Source of the DNA: CAJQND01 sp051010055
GTDB lineage: Bacteria; Pseudomonadota; Alphaproteobacteria; Rhizobiales; CAJQND01
Direction of reading: 5' to 3'
DNA: 26,774 bases
NCBI GenBank assembly: GCA_051010055.1
Contig: JBPCVY010000171.1
Coordinates: 1 to 26,774 of the forward strand
Translations under genes and position numbers: made by a program
Notes under the pieces: generated by a model
Seen by the model: only the letters and a program-made list of their open reading frames with translations
Told to the model about the DNA's origin: nothing
The model's database searches: none
Part shown: positions 7,282 through 15,040 of the stretch, one piece after another
Position numbering within the stretch: position 1 is the stretch's first letter
How the letters are laid out: the number at the start of each line of letters is the position of its first letter

Positions 7282-8766
7282 TCACCCTCCGGTCTTGCCG
7301 GCGGCCGCCGCGCGCGCCATGGCGTTGGCTGAAAGTCCATTGAAGGCCGCATCGGCAGCAAGCCTTGTGCGGGCGCTGGAAAGCCAATTGGCCAGAGGCT
7401 CTGGCGGTGTTTCAGAAGTACCGTCCATGTGCCCAACCATCGCTTTCAAATCACCGCGCGCAGCATCTGCAGACATGCGCTCTGTTATGCCTGGCCAATT
7501 TGTGGCCCCGGCCGGGCGCACCTTTACGATGGAACTCAGACGATTTTGAATGCGTGAGAATATGCCACCCGCCTCTTCCGGTTGTTCCTCGGGCTTTACC
7601 ACATTCGCCGCATAGGCAACCTTCTGGGCAACTCCAGAGAAGGCCGCAATGAGGGCATCCGTTGACGGCACGCCTTTCTCCGCAAGCGGCAGAAGGGTTT
7701 TAAGGCCCGCATCTTCTGGCATTGCCTGGGCGACCACTTCCAGCTGCGCCCCGAACGGCTCACCGGCGGCGAGTTTCTGGCGTAACGAAGTTAACGAGGC
7801 GGCAAGTGCTGTTGACTGGGCGCCGGCCTGGGCTGATTTTTCAGCATCGGCAGAAAGCTTGGCCTGTGCATCGGAGAGGCTCTTCATCGACGCTTGCAAA
7901 GCAGCTACGGATTTCGACAATGCGTCGACATCACCGCTACGGTCGGCGCTTGACTGAGCGTCCAGCTGTTTCAGCGCATCTTCCATTTTCAGGTTCAAGG
8001 CGGAAAGCTGCATTTGAGCAGCTTTCAGGGCCTCACCGGTTTTGCCTTCATCGTCGCCGACGGCCTTTGCCGCCTCTTCAATTGATTTTTTTACCGTTGC
8101 AATATCCGCTGATGCGCTGGCTAGGCCATCAGATGCGGCAGCTGCTGCCTTTGCAGCTTCTTCCGCCTTTGCGACAGCTTCGTCAGCGCGTGCGCCTGCC
8201 GCCTCTGCAGCTTTCATTGCAGGAGACAAGTCAACCGTTCCAGCCTTCGCGGCAGCTTCCTCTGCGGAGGATTTCACCTTCTCGATTTCCGAGCGCAAGG
8301 AGGCTTCAAGACCCTTTGCGTCTGCTGCATCGGCCTCTAAGTCGCCAATGCGCTTTTTAAGCTCTTCAATGGCCTGAGCCTGCTCTTGTGCGCCCTTAAC
8401 CGGGAAATACTGAGTGCCGAATTCCCTGTAGGCCCACGCCCCGCCAAATGCGATTGCTGCCACGAGTGCTGCAATGCCAGCTGCTTTCAAACCGCCACCT
8501 GTACCGCTCCTTGCCGGCTTATCACCGCCAGACGCGGCTGTTTTGGGCGTATCAGATTTTTCGCCCTTACCGGCCGCACCTGCGGTTTTGGCCGGTTCTT
8601 TATCTTTAGCAGTTGTTTTGGATTGCGCTGATTTTGCAGCTGTCGAAGATTTGGCCGTTTTGCTATCCTTTTTGGCGCTATCTTCTGTGATTTCAGTTGC
8701 TTCAGCCTCAATCACCGGCGCCCGGGCTGCCCGCCGCCGTCCTGATTTTGGTTTCTGGTTCGCCAT
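7282..8766 (-). CDS. Mic60/mitofilin-like inner-membrane protein (COG4223 type)
   Basis: A 494-residue protein with the layout of alphaproteobacterial Mic60. The Lys/Ala/Thr-rich cytoplasmic N-terminus covers about residues 1-90. A single transmembrane helix, about 93-112, contains AAGIAALVAAIAFGGAW. A long alanine-rich coiled coil covers about 125-330. The conserved C-terminal mitofilin region is about 340-494 (FGAQLEVVAQAMPED, GIFSRIQNRLSSIVKV). In mitochondria Mic60 shapes crista junctions; in several alphaproteobacteria the homologue is associated with intracytoplasmic membranes and outer-membrane contacts. The gene lies between hemD and hemY, the placement known for bacterial Mic60. Sequence conservation is low outside the C-terminus, so the call rests on architecture plus synteny. 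An upstream GAGGA lies about 12 bases before the ATG. Confidence 0.82.
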   Translation of the reverse strand: MANQKPKSGRRRAARAPVIEAEATEITEDSAKKDSKTAKSSTAAKSAQSKTTAKDKEPAKTAGAAGKGEKSDTPKTAASGGDKPARSGTGGGLKAAGIAALVAAIAFGGAWAYREFGTQYFPVKGAQEQAQAIEELKKRIGDLEADAADAKGLEASLRSEIEKVKSSAEEAAAKAGTVDLSPAMKAAEAAGARADEAVAKAEEAAKAAAAASDGLASASADIATVKKSIEEAAKAVGDDEGKTGEALKAAQMQLSALNLKMEDALKQLDAQSSADRSGDVDALSKSVAALQASMKSLSDAQAKLSADAEKSAQAGAQSTALAASLTSLRQKLAAGEPFGAQLEVVAQAMPEDAGLKTLLPLAEKGVPSTDALIAAFSGVAQKVAYAANVVKPEEQPEEAGGIFSRIQNRLSSIVKVRPAGATNWPGITERMSADAARGDLKAMVGHMDGTSETPPEPLANWLSSARTRLAADAAFNGLSANAMARAAAAGKTGG

Positions 8767-8877
8767 AAGACGTAAAATTCCTCAAAATATTACGGCACCC
8801 GGCACAGAGCCTGCATCCAATATAGGATAGAGGCACCGCGACGGCGAAAGCAAGGTTCAACTTGGCCGCAACTCATC

Positions 8878-9609
8878 CTAGTGCACGTTTTGCAAAGCTT
8901 TAAGGAAGCCCTTGAGATCAGGACTGCCTGCAATCAACATTTTGGGGATGCCATCTGCCGGTGAGTTGGATTCAATCTCATTCGCAACCGCTGGAGAGAG
9001 GCAAATATGGACAAGCTTTGACGCTACCCCATCAAGACCAGTTGACGAGGCAAGCTCTGCCCAAATTTTTGCACTGCGGCGGGAAAACAGCCCAACACCA
9101 TCCACGCTCTCTAATTTCAGCGCCTCAAGCGCTTCAGAAGGCAGCTTTTCTGCAGCTTTTGCGGTGTAAATTTCGGCCCTGTGTACCTGAAACCCGTACC
9201 CCTCGAGCTCTGATTTGAGGTCACCGGAAATCACCGTGCCGGAAAGATAAAGTAACGGGCCTGCGGCGGGCGAAAAATGCTTCTGTGCTAAGGCCACCAG
9301 TTCCGGAAGCCCGCCATTTGCGCTTTTGACATCACGAAAGCCTGCCTTGTTTGCAGCAGATGCAGAAGCCTCGCCAACCGCCAGCAACGGAACATGCGCC
9401 AACCCCACAGCCTCTGAACGCTCCACCAATGCCCGCACGCCGTTGGCGCTGGACACCAAAACCCCCTGCCATTCCCGAGGAGGAATTTCTGTGTCGAACT
9501 GGGCCTCAATCGTAATTAATGGCGCGGAGATACCTTCATGGCCCACTTCTTCAAGGGCAGCAATTGTGGTGGCAGTATCCTCTTCAGGCCTGGTGATGAT
9601 GATGCGCAT
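8878..9609 (-). CDS. hemD: Uroporphyrinogen-III synthase
   Basis: A 243-residue cytosolic enzyme that cyclises hydroxymethylbilane with inversion of ring D, giving uroporphyrinogen III, the precursor of heme, siroheme and cobalamin. The family diverges strongly, but the N-terminal RIIITRPEEDTATTIAALEE segment, the LVSSANGVRAL motif at about 51-61 (usually FTSxNGV), and the later LFSRRSAKIWAEL helix are recognisable HemD landmarks. The length is normal for the two-domain fold. The start codon overlaps the hemC stop in TAATG, so translation is coupled and the two sequential enzymes are made together. A spacer of 111 bases separates it from the downstream Mic60-like gene. Confidence 0.92.
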   Translation of the reverse strand: MRIIITRPEEDTATTIAALEEVGHEGISAPLITIEAQFDTEIPPREWQGVLVSSANGVRALVERSEAVGLAHVPLLAVGEASASAANKAGFRDVKSANGGLPELVALAQKHFSPAAGPLLYLSGTVISGDLKSELEGYGFQVHRAEIYTAKAAEKLPSEALEALKLESVDGVGLFSRRSAKIWAELASSTGLDGVASKLVHICLSPAVANEIESNSPADGIPKMLIAGSPDLKGFLKALQNVH

Positions 9610-10535
9610 TACAAAAGTTCAAAAATATCAGGGCCGGCGGCGGCTTTGAGCTCGTTGCCGGCATCCCGGCCAAGAGCTTCAGCATCAGCCAGTTGCCCAT
9701 TCCGGCTTGTTTCAAACATGCTCGCGCCATCAGGTGAGAGCACCATGGCACGAAGGGTGCATGCATCGCCTGTAATTGTCGCCAGTGCCGCCAAAGGTGT
9801 GCGGCAGGAGCCATCAAGAACCTTCAGGAAACCCCGTTCAGCCGATATGGCGTCGCTTGTTTCTTTATCATTGAGCGGTTCCAGCAATGCGCGGGTGTTC
9901 GTATCATCTGCCCGCACTTCAATGCCGATGGCGCCCTGGGCAACGGCTGGCAGCATGTCTTCAGGCTCAACAACGGAGGTAATGACATGGCTCAGGCCGA
10001 GCCGGTTTAGCCCGGCGCAGGCCAGGAACGTTGCCGCCGCGACGCCTTCGTCGAGCTTACGCAGCCGGGTTTGCACATTTCCCCTGAACTGCACAACCTC
10101 AACATCTGGCCTGAGCCGCTTGATTTGAGCCTGGCGGCGCACGGACGAAGAGCCCACGACCGCTCTCTCAGGCAGTTGCGCGATTGAACCGCAGACGGGG
10201 CTAAGGAAGGCATCACGAACATCTTCGCGCGGTAACAAACAGTCAATCATCAGTCCGGGAGGAAACTCAGCCGGCATATCCTTCATGGAATGAACCGCCA
10301 TATGTATGGCGCCGGCCAAAAGGGCCTCTTCAATTTCCTTTGTAAAAAGGCCCTTGCCGCCAATTTCGGCCAATGGGCGGGCGGCAATCCGGTCGCCGGT
10401 TGTGGTTATTGTGACGATTTCCACAGCGTCCGGATCAAGGCTATGGGCTGAAAGCAGCCGGTTTCGCACTTCATTGGCTTGTGCCAGCGCCAATGGTGAG
10501 CCGCGGGTGCCGATTTTCAAAATGCCGGTTTGCAC
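9609..10535 (-). CDS. hemC: Porphobilinogen deaminase (hydroxymethylbilane synthase)
   Basis: A 308-residue enzyme that polymerises four porphobilinogens into hydroxymethylbilane. The dipyrromethane cofactor Cys is Cys244 in LDGSCRTPLAAL and the catalytic Asp is Asp86 in HSMKDMP. The substrate and cofactor-binding regions IGTRGSPLALAQA, IGGKGLFTKEIE and GSSSVRRQAQ are all intact. The start is a GTG at 10535 preceded by AAAGG eight bases away. It is the first gene of the heme block and faces tsaD across about 62 bases, so both promoters must be packed in that short gap. I saw no convincing sigma70 boxes there. Confidence 0.97.
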   Translation of the reverse strand: MQTGILKIGTRGSPLALAQANEVRNRLLSAHSLDPDAVEIVTITTTGDRIAARPLAEIGGKGLFTKEIEEALLAGAIHMAVHSMKDMPAEFPPGLMIDCLLPREDVRDAFLSPVCGSIAQLPERAVVGSSSVRRQAQIKRLRPDVEVVQFRGNVQTRLRKLDEGVAAATFLACAGLNRLGLSHVITSVVEPEDMLPAVAQGAIGIEVRADDTNTRALLEPLNDKETSDAISAERGFLKVLDGSCRTPLAALATITGDACTLRAMVLSPDGASMFETSRNGQLADAEALGRDAGNELKAAAGPDIFELL

Positions 10536-10597
10536 TTGGTGTGCCTTTCTGATTAACGTTGCGCACGATTTATCCCATCATCTACAGGAAAGTGAAG

Positions 10598-11689
10598 TTG
10601 GCTCAAAGTCTCACTGTCCTCGGCATTGAAACTTCTTGTGATGAAACCGCCGCAGCGGTGGTTCAAATGACGGCCCGCGGCGAGGCGACAATCCTCTCTG
10701 ATGTGGTTTTATCGCAACTTGATGATCACGCGCCTTATGGCGGCGTGGTGCCGGAAATCGCAGCACGTGCCCATGTTGCCCACCTTGACGGGCTGATTGT
10801 CAGGGCGATGGATGATGCTGGCATGGATTTTTCCGGCCTGGATGCAGTTGCGGCCACTGCCGGCCCCGGGTTAATAGGTGGTGTGCTGGCAGGGCTGACA
10901 ACGGCCAAATCCATTGCCATGTCGCTCGATGTACCGCTTTTGGCCATCAACCACCTTGAAGGCCACGCCTTAACGCCGCGCCTTACAGATGGGACGCAGT
11001 TTCCATACCTTTTACTGCTGGTTTCAGGGGGGCACACCCAAATCATCTCTGTCGAAGGGCTCGGCAATTACCGCAGGCTTGGCACAACAATAGATGATGC
11101 CCTGGGGGAAGCATTTGACAAGGTGGCGAAATTGCTTGGCCTTAGCTACCCGGGAGGGCCGGAAGTGGAACGGGCTGCAATTGATGGCGATGGTGGCCGG
11201 TTTTCGTTCCCACGCCCCCTCAAGGGACAGAAAAACTGCGACTTCTCATTTTCCGGGCTGAAAACTGCAGTTCGCCGAGCTGCACTCGAACTGGAGCCTG
11301 CAACGGACCGCGATGTGGCCGATATTTGCGCAAGTTTCCAAACAGCGGTGATCGAAACCGTTACTGACCGCCTTAAACGGGCAGTTCAGATTTTCCGTGA
11401 GCAGCATCAAGATATTGCCCAGCCTTCCATCGTTATTTCAGGCGGTGTTGCCGCCAACAAGGCGCTTAGCGCGGGGCTCAAGGGATTGGCTGAAAGTGAA
11501 AACTTCAAGCTCATCGTTCCCCCGCCCGCACTATGCACCGATAATGCGGTAATGATTGCCTGGGCGGGCTGTGAGCACCTTGCAGCCGGTCACAGCGATG
11601 GACTTGATGCAATGGCGCGGGCCAGATGGCCACTTGACGCCAGCGCCGAACCGGCCATCGGTTCGGGGAGTAAAGGGGCAAAGGCATGA
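10598..11689 (+). CDS. tsaD: tRNA t6A threonylcarbamoyltransferase subunit TsaD
   Basis: The catalytic subunit of the t6A37 tRNA modification complex (with TsaB and TsaE), transferring threonylcarbamoyl to A37 of ANN-decoding tRNAs. Landmarks are LGIETSCDETAAAVV at the N-terminus, the metal-binding HLEGH (His119 and His123 from this start), LVSGGHTQ, DALGEAFDK and the C-terminal SGGVAANKAL. The best start is TTG at 10598, with AGGA at 10586-10589 eight bases upstream. The reading frame is open back to another TTG at 10559, but that lacks a ribosome binding site and would add 13 residues atypical of the family. It overlaps gpsA by ATGA and is the first gene of the plus-strand operon. Confidence 0.95.
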   Translation: MAQSLTVLGIETSCDETAAAVVQMTARGEATILSDVVLSQLDDHAPYGGVVPEIAARAHVAHLDGLIVRAMDDAGMDFSGLDAVAATAGPGLIGGVLAGLTTAKSIAMSLDVPLLAINHLEGHALTPRLTDGTQFPYLLLLVSGGHTQIISVEGLGNYRRLGTTIDDALGEAFDKVAKLLGLSYPGGPEVERAAIDGDGGRFSFPRPLKGQKNCDFSFSGLKTAVRRAALELEPATDRDVADICASFQTAVIETVTDRLKRAVQIFREQHQDIAQPSIVISGGVAANKALSAGLKGLAESENFKLIVPPPALCTDNAVMIAWAGCEHLAAGHSDGLDAMARARWPLDASAEPAIGSGSKGAKA

Positions 11690-12690
11690 GCGAAGAAATT
11701 TCGTCGATTGGGGTTGTTGGCGGCGGCGCCTGGGGCACCGCGCTGGCAACGGTCATCGCGCGGGCCGGATGCTCTGTGCGTTTGTGGGCGCGCGAGGCAG
11801 AAGTGGTAGACGCCATCAACACCGCCCACGAGAACACCACATTTCTGCCGGGCGTGCCGGTAGATGCATCCATCCATGCGACAAACGATTTGTCTGAGTT
11901 TGCGGGTGTTGAAGCAATTTTGCTCGTCACACCAGCGCAGGTCACGCGGGCGGTCAGCGAAAACCTCAAAGCCCATGTTGGCGAGGGAACACCGGTTGCC
12001 ATATGCGCAAAGGGAATAGAGCGCGGCACCGGCAAGTTCATGTCTGAGGTTCTGGAAGAAACTCTGCCCCAGGCACAGACAATGGTGTTGTCCGGCCCAA
12101 GCTTTGCTGCAGACGTTGCGCGCGGGCTGCCAACTGCAATAACCTTTGCCGGCCCCACAGTAGAAGGTGCCCGGCCCGTGGCAGAAGCCATCGCCATTGC
12201 TTCTTTCCGCCCCTATCTTTCCGATGACATTATCGGCGCCCAGGTGGGCGGAGCAGTTAAGAACGTCCTGGCAATAGCCTGTGGCATTGTGGAAGGCAAG
12301 GGTTTTGGCGAAAGTGCGCGGGCAGCGCTGACGACGCGGGCTTTTGCCGAGCTACGCCGGTTTGGTAGCAGCGTTGGTGCGCGCCCGGAAACTCTTGCAG
12401 GGCTTTCCGGCCTTGGCGATCTCATCTTGACCTGCAATAGCACCCAATCGCGCAATATGTCGCTCGGTCTTGGCCTTGGCCAGGGCAAGAGCATGGAAGA
12501 GATCATGGCATCGCGCAAATCGGTTGCCGAAGGTGCGCACACAGCGCCAATTTTGACCGAACTTGCCACGCGCGCCGGAATAGATATGCCCATTTGCAAT
12601 GGGGTCAGCGACATTGTTTCGGGCAAAGCCGGTGTCGATCAAACCATCGAAGAATTATTGAACCGTCCGCTAAGGGCAGAGGACGAATGA
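11686..12690 (+). CDS. gpsA: Glycerol-3-phosphate dehydrogenase [NAD(P)+]
   Basis: A 334-residue cytosolic enzyme that reduces dihydroxyacetone phosphate to sn-glycerol-3-phosphate for phospholipid synthesis. The dinucleotide-binding loop is VVGGGAWGTALA at about residues 10-21. CAKGIERGTGK and LSGPSFAADVARGLPTA are family signatures. The catalytic lysine is Lys192 in GGAVKNVLAIACG. The SGLGDLILTCNS segment and the acidic C-terminus are also typical. Its ATG overlaps the tsaD stop (ATGA), with a good AAAGGGGC ribosome binding site inside the end of tsaD. The tsaD-gpsA pair is a common rhizobial arrangement. Confidence 0.97.
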   Translation: MSEEISSIGVVGGGAWGTALATVIARAGCSVRLWAREAEVVDAINTAHENTTFLPGVPVDASIHATNDLSEFAGVEAILLVTPAQVTRAVSENLKAHVGEGTPVAICAKGIERGTGKFMSEVLEETLPQAQTMVLSGPSFAADVARGLPTAITFAGPTVEGARPVAEAIAIASFRPYLSDDIIGAQVGGAVKNVLAIACGIVEGKGFGESARAALTTRAFAELRRFGSSVGARPETLAGLSGLGDLILTCNSTQSRNMSLGLGLGQGKSMEEIMASRKSVAEGAHTAPILTELATRAGIDMPICNGVSDIVSGKAGVDQTIEELLNRPLRAEDE

Positions 12691-12723
12691 CAAGAGACAT
12701 GGTAGTAAAAGGGCACAATACCA

Positions 12724-13011
12724 ATGCTTTATGCAGTGATTTGCACCGACAAACCGCACGCGGTTGACCAGCGCATGGAAGTACGCCCGGAGCATTTGAA
12801 ATTTCTCGATTCACTTGGCGACCGGCTGCGGGCGGCAGGCCCGTTTCTGGCCGATGATGGCTCTCCAACGGGCACAATGCTGGTTGTGGAAGCTTCGAAC
12901 CGGGATGAATGTCTGGCGGTTATCGAGGAAGACCCTTATTCTCACGCTGGGCTGTTTGAATCTGTAGAAATCCGGCCGTGGCTGTGGCTCATCGGCAATC
13001 CGGGGGAATAA
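12724..13011 (+). CDS. YciI family protein
   Basis: A 95-residue small protein with the YCII ferredoxin-like fold. MLYAVICTDKP opens the first strand; a conserved His in RPEHLKFLDSL and an Asp in DDGSPTGTMLVVE sit where the proposed YCII active-site pair lies. The C-terminal DPYSHAGLFESVEIRPW is highly typical. The biochemical role of most YciI proteins is unknown; relatives include dehydrochlorinase-like and sensor-like members. It follows gpsA by 33 bases and is immediately followed by the EVE gene (TAA then ATG with no gap), as in many rhizobial genomes. Confidence 0.93.
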   Translation: MLYAVICTDKPHAVDQRMEVRPEHLKFLDSLGDRLRAAGPFLADDGSPTGTMLVVEASNRDECLAVIEEDPYSHAGLFESVEIRPWLWLIGNPGE

Positions 13012-13452
13012 ATGGCATATTGGCTCTTTAAATCTGAACCTTTCAAATGGTCCTGGGACGAGCAGAAAGCCAAAGGCGATGTTGGCGAGGAATGGGACGG
13101 CATCCGCAACTATCAGGCGCGCAACAATATGCGTCAGATGAAAATTGGCGATCTTGGCTTTTTCTATCACTCCAATGAAGGTCTTGAAGTGGTCGGTATC
13201 GTTGAGGTCTGCGCCTTGTCACATCCCGATTCCACCACCGATGATGAGCGCTGGGACTGTGTGGATGTGAAAGCGGTTTGCGACGTGCCCAAGCCGGTGA
13301 CATTGAAAGAAGTAAAGGCAAATCCAGCCCTTGAGAAAATGGCGCTGGTCACCAACACCCGCCTATCAGTGCAACCGGTTATGCCCGATGAATGGGAAGA
13401 AGTTTGCCGCATGGGCGAAATGAGCAATATTCCACGGAGCAAAAATGATTGA
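13012..13452 (+). CDS. EVE domain protein
   Basis: A 146-residue protein that is almost entirely an EVE domain (PUA-like fold, thymocyte nuclear protein 1 group). Diagnostic segments are the opening YWLFKSEPFKWSWDEQ, GIRNYQARNNMRQMKIGDLGFFYHS, and the aromatic-cage region around GIVEV. EVE domains bind modified bases in DNA or RNA; the ligand of this stand-alone bacterial form is not established. The start codon directly abuts the YciI stop, with GGGGGAA as ribosome binding site. Its 3' end overlaps the next small gene by eight bases. Confidence 0.95.
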   Translation: MAYWLFKSEPFKWSWDEQKAKGDVGEEWDGIRNYQARNNMRQMKIGDLGFFYHSNEGLEVVGIVEVCALSHPDSTTDDERWDCVDVKAVCDVPKPVTLKEVKANPALEKMALVTNTRLSVQPVMPDEWEEVCRMGEMSNIPRSKND

Positions 13453-13627
13453 TCGTGATCTCAAAATTGAAGATTGCATCAACGAGACCTGCCCCTGGTC
13501 GGGCAAGCCGGTAGCAGCCGATTCGCTGACCCTTTACCGCGGCATGGTAGTAGGATTTTGCAACAACGGGTGCCGCGATAAGTTCGAAGCGGCAGCAAAT
13601 CATTTTGATAAGCACATTACTTTATAG
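13445..13627 (+). CDS. Small YHS/TRASH-like Cys protein
   Basis: A 60-residue protein overlapping the EVE gene by eight bases, with GGAG just before its ATG, so it looks genuinely translated and coupled. It has four cysteines, Cys11, Cys16, Cys39 and Cys43. CPWSGKPV followed by LYRGMVVGFCNNGCRDKF closely resembles the metal-site pattern of YHS/TRASH domains, where Cys residues around an aromatic core bind a metal ion. That makes a small metal-binding or metallochaperone-like role possible, but this is inference. There is no signal peptide, so it should be cytosolic. Function unknown. Confidence 0.78.
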   Translation: MIDRDLKIEDCINETCPWSGKPVAADSLTLYRGMVVGFCNNGCRDKFEAAANHFDKHITL

Positions 13628-13639
13628 GAAGTCACGAGA

Positions 13640-14038
13640 ATGAGTTTTTCAGGCATCAGCTATCTGGCGGTGCTTATTGCCGCGATTGCCGGTTATGGTT
13701 TTGGCGCAGCGTATTACACATTATTGGGTCAGCGCTGGATGAAAGCGGTAGGCATGAAAGAACCACCAAAGCCAACGCCCACCCCGTTCATTATCGCGTT
13801 TATCTGCCAGCTTTTCATGGCCTGGATGATGGCCGGCATTATCGGCCATCTGGGTGAGGTGACTTTCTGGCGCTCGGTCTTTTCCGCAGCTTTCGTATGG
13901 GCCGGCTTCATCCTGACCACCATGATGGTCAATCACCGCTTTCAGTCGGCCAAGTGGTCGCTGACAGTAATTGATGGCGCCCATTGGCTTGGAGTTTGCC
14001 TTGTTATGGGTGCGGTTGTTGGCCTGATCGGCGTTTAA
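13640..14038 (+). CDS. DUF1761 membrane protein
   Basis: A 132-residue integral membrane protein with about four predicted helices: residues 6-28 (ISYLAVLIAAIAGYGFGAAY), about 49-68, about 77-95 and about 112-131. The GAAYYTLLGQRWMKAVG motif after helix one, and the WxxxVIDGAHWL segment before the last helix, match the DUF1761 family. Family function is unknown. The ATG follows AGGAAG at normal spacing, 12 bases after the preceding small gene, so it is likely part of the tsaD operon. Confidence 0.9.
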   Translation: MSFSGISYLAVLIAAIAGYGFGAAYYTLLGQRWMKAVGMKEPPKPTPTPFIIAFICQLFMAWMMAGIIGHLGEVTFWRSVFSAAFVWAGFILTTMMVNHRFQSAKWSLTVIDGAHWLGVCLVMGAVVGLIGV

Positions 14039-14093
14039 CTGGGAAGTTCTAACGGGGCCGTTATTTGCCACCGGCCCTCATTGACCTTAGCAT

Positions 14094-14504
14094 ATGGAGC
14101 GACAAGTATCGTTTTCGTGTGAAACGACCATGACCCTCACATTGTATTTGTTTGCCTGGGTCTTGTTTATTCTTGCGTTGCCGCTCATCTTTATACCAGT
14201 TGGTGAGTGGATGCGCAGGTTACTGGGAAACTCCCAAAAACACGCCCCGAGCAACCCGCCAACAAATGAAGCTCTCGTGCTCATGCTCGTGCTGGGCGCG
14301 CTGCAGCTTACCTTTGCCTACCGTGTGTTTTCAAACACGCGGGTCGTTGCCAAGCTTGAACATTGCGAGAAAGCCTCGTTTATCCCCGTTTACACATGTC
14401 CAAAAGTGGGCGGTGGTACGGAGCTTGTCGACTGCACCCAGCCTCCCGATGTCAGGGATGACAGATGCTCACGCATTCCAAAAAAAGCGGGGAAAAACAG
14501 TTAG
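14094..14504 (+). CDS. Hypothetical membrane protein with C-terminal Cys cluster
   Basis: I do not recognise this family. The 136-residue reading has two hydrophobic helices, about residues 13-35 (LTLYLFAWVLFILALPLIF) and about 61-78 (ALVLMLVLGALQLTFAY), separated by a basic loop. The C-terminal half carries four Cys in EHCEKASF, VYTCPK, LVDCTQ and DDRCSRIP, a spacing that would suit disulfides if that half is periplasmic. A second ATG at 14130 (12 residues in) begins right at the first helix and may be the true start; neither ATG has a good ribosome binding site. Its stop codon overlaps that of the convergent rppH gene (TTAG at 14501-14504). Moderately confident it is real. Confidence 0.6.
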   Translation: MERQVSFSCETTMTLTLYLFAWVLFILALPLIFIPVGEWMRRLLGNSQKHAPSNPPTNEALVLMLVLGALQLTFAYRVFSNTRVVAKLEHCEKASFIPVYTCPKVGGGTELVDCTQPPDVRDDRCSRIPKKAGKNS

Positions 14505-15010
14505 ACCTTTTGCTTGGCAAAGTCGCCGAACTCTTCAACAACCTGTTCATAGACATCGCGCTTGAACGGCACCACCAGGGCCACCAGCTGGTTCATGGGA
14601 ACCCACTGCCAAGCATCGAACTCAGGCTGGTGCCCATCGGGGGAAATATTGAATTCACTATCTTCACCCAAAAAGCGCATCGCAAACCATTTTTGCTGCT
14701 GGCCGCGATATTTTCCCTTTAGCGCGATGCCAATCGCCTCGTCGGGAAGGTCGTACTTTAGCCAGTCCTTGGTCTTGCCGATTACTTCAGCGTTGGCGGT
14801 GCCAACTTCCTCTTCAAGCTCGCGCAACGCCGCAAATTTCGGTTTCTCGCCATTGTCGATACCGCCCTGGGGCATTTGCCACAGAGCAGCTGATCCATCG
14901 CCATGCCATTTGGACACGCGGCGGCCAACCCAGACTTTACCTTCGCGGTTAAGCAACATGATGCCGACACACCGGCGGTAGGGCATATTTTTTTTACGAG
15001 ATGTTTTCAT
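14501..15010 (-). CDS. rppH: RNA pyrophosphohydrolase RppH (Nudix)
   Basis: A 169-residue Nudix hydrolase that removes pyrophosphate from the 5' end of mRNAs, initiating decay. The Nudix box is complete: GGIDNGE, seven residues, then RELEEEVG at about residues 49-71. The N-terminal YRRCVGIMLLN and the WQMPQGGI segment are diagnostic for RppH rather than for other Nudix enzymes. Start at residue 1 or the internal Met9 (MPYRRC, matching shorter homologues); ribosome binding sites do not decide between them. It lies 30 bases after the deacetylase gene on the same strand, the usual rhizobial order. Confidence 0.95.
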   Translation of the reverse strand: MKTSRKKNMPYRRCVGIMLLNREGKVWVGRRVSKWHGDGSAALWQMPQGGIDNGEKPKFAALRELEEEVGTANAEVIGKTKDWLKYDLPDEAIGIALKGKYRGQQQKWFAMRFLGEDSEFNISPDGHQPEFDAWQWVPMNQLVALVVPFKRDVYEQVVEEFGDFAKQKV

Positions 15011-15040
15011 AGCAATTCATCAAATAATTATGGTGATTGC

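Noticed and set aside
11511..12197. 228-residue minus-strand frame
   Set aside because: Antisense to the tsaD-gpsA junction, no recognisable motif, and both plus-strand genes are certain.
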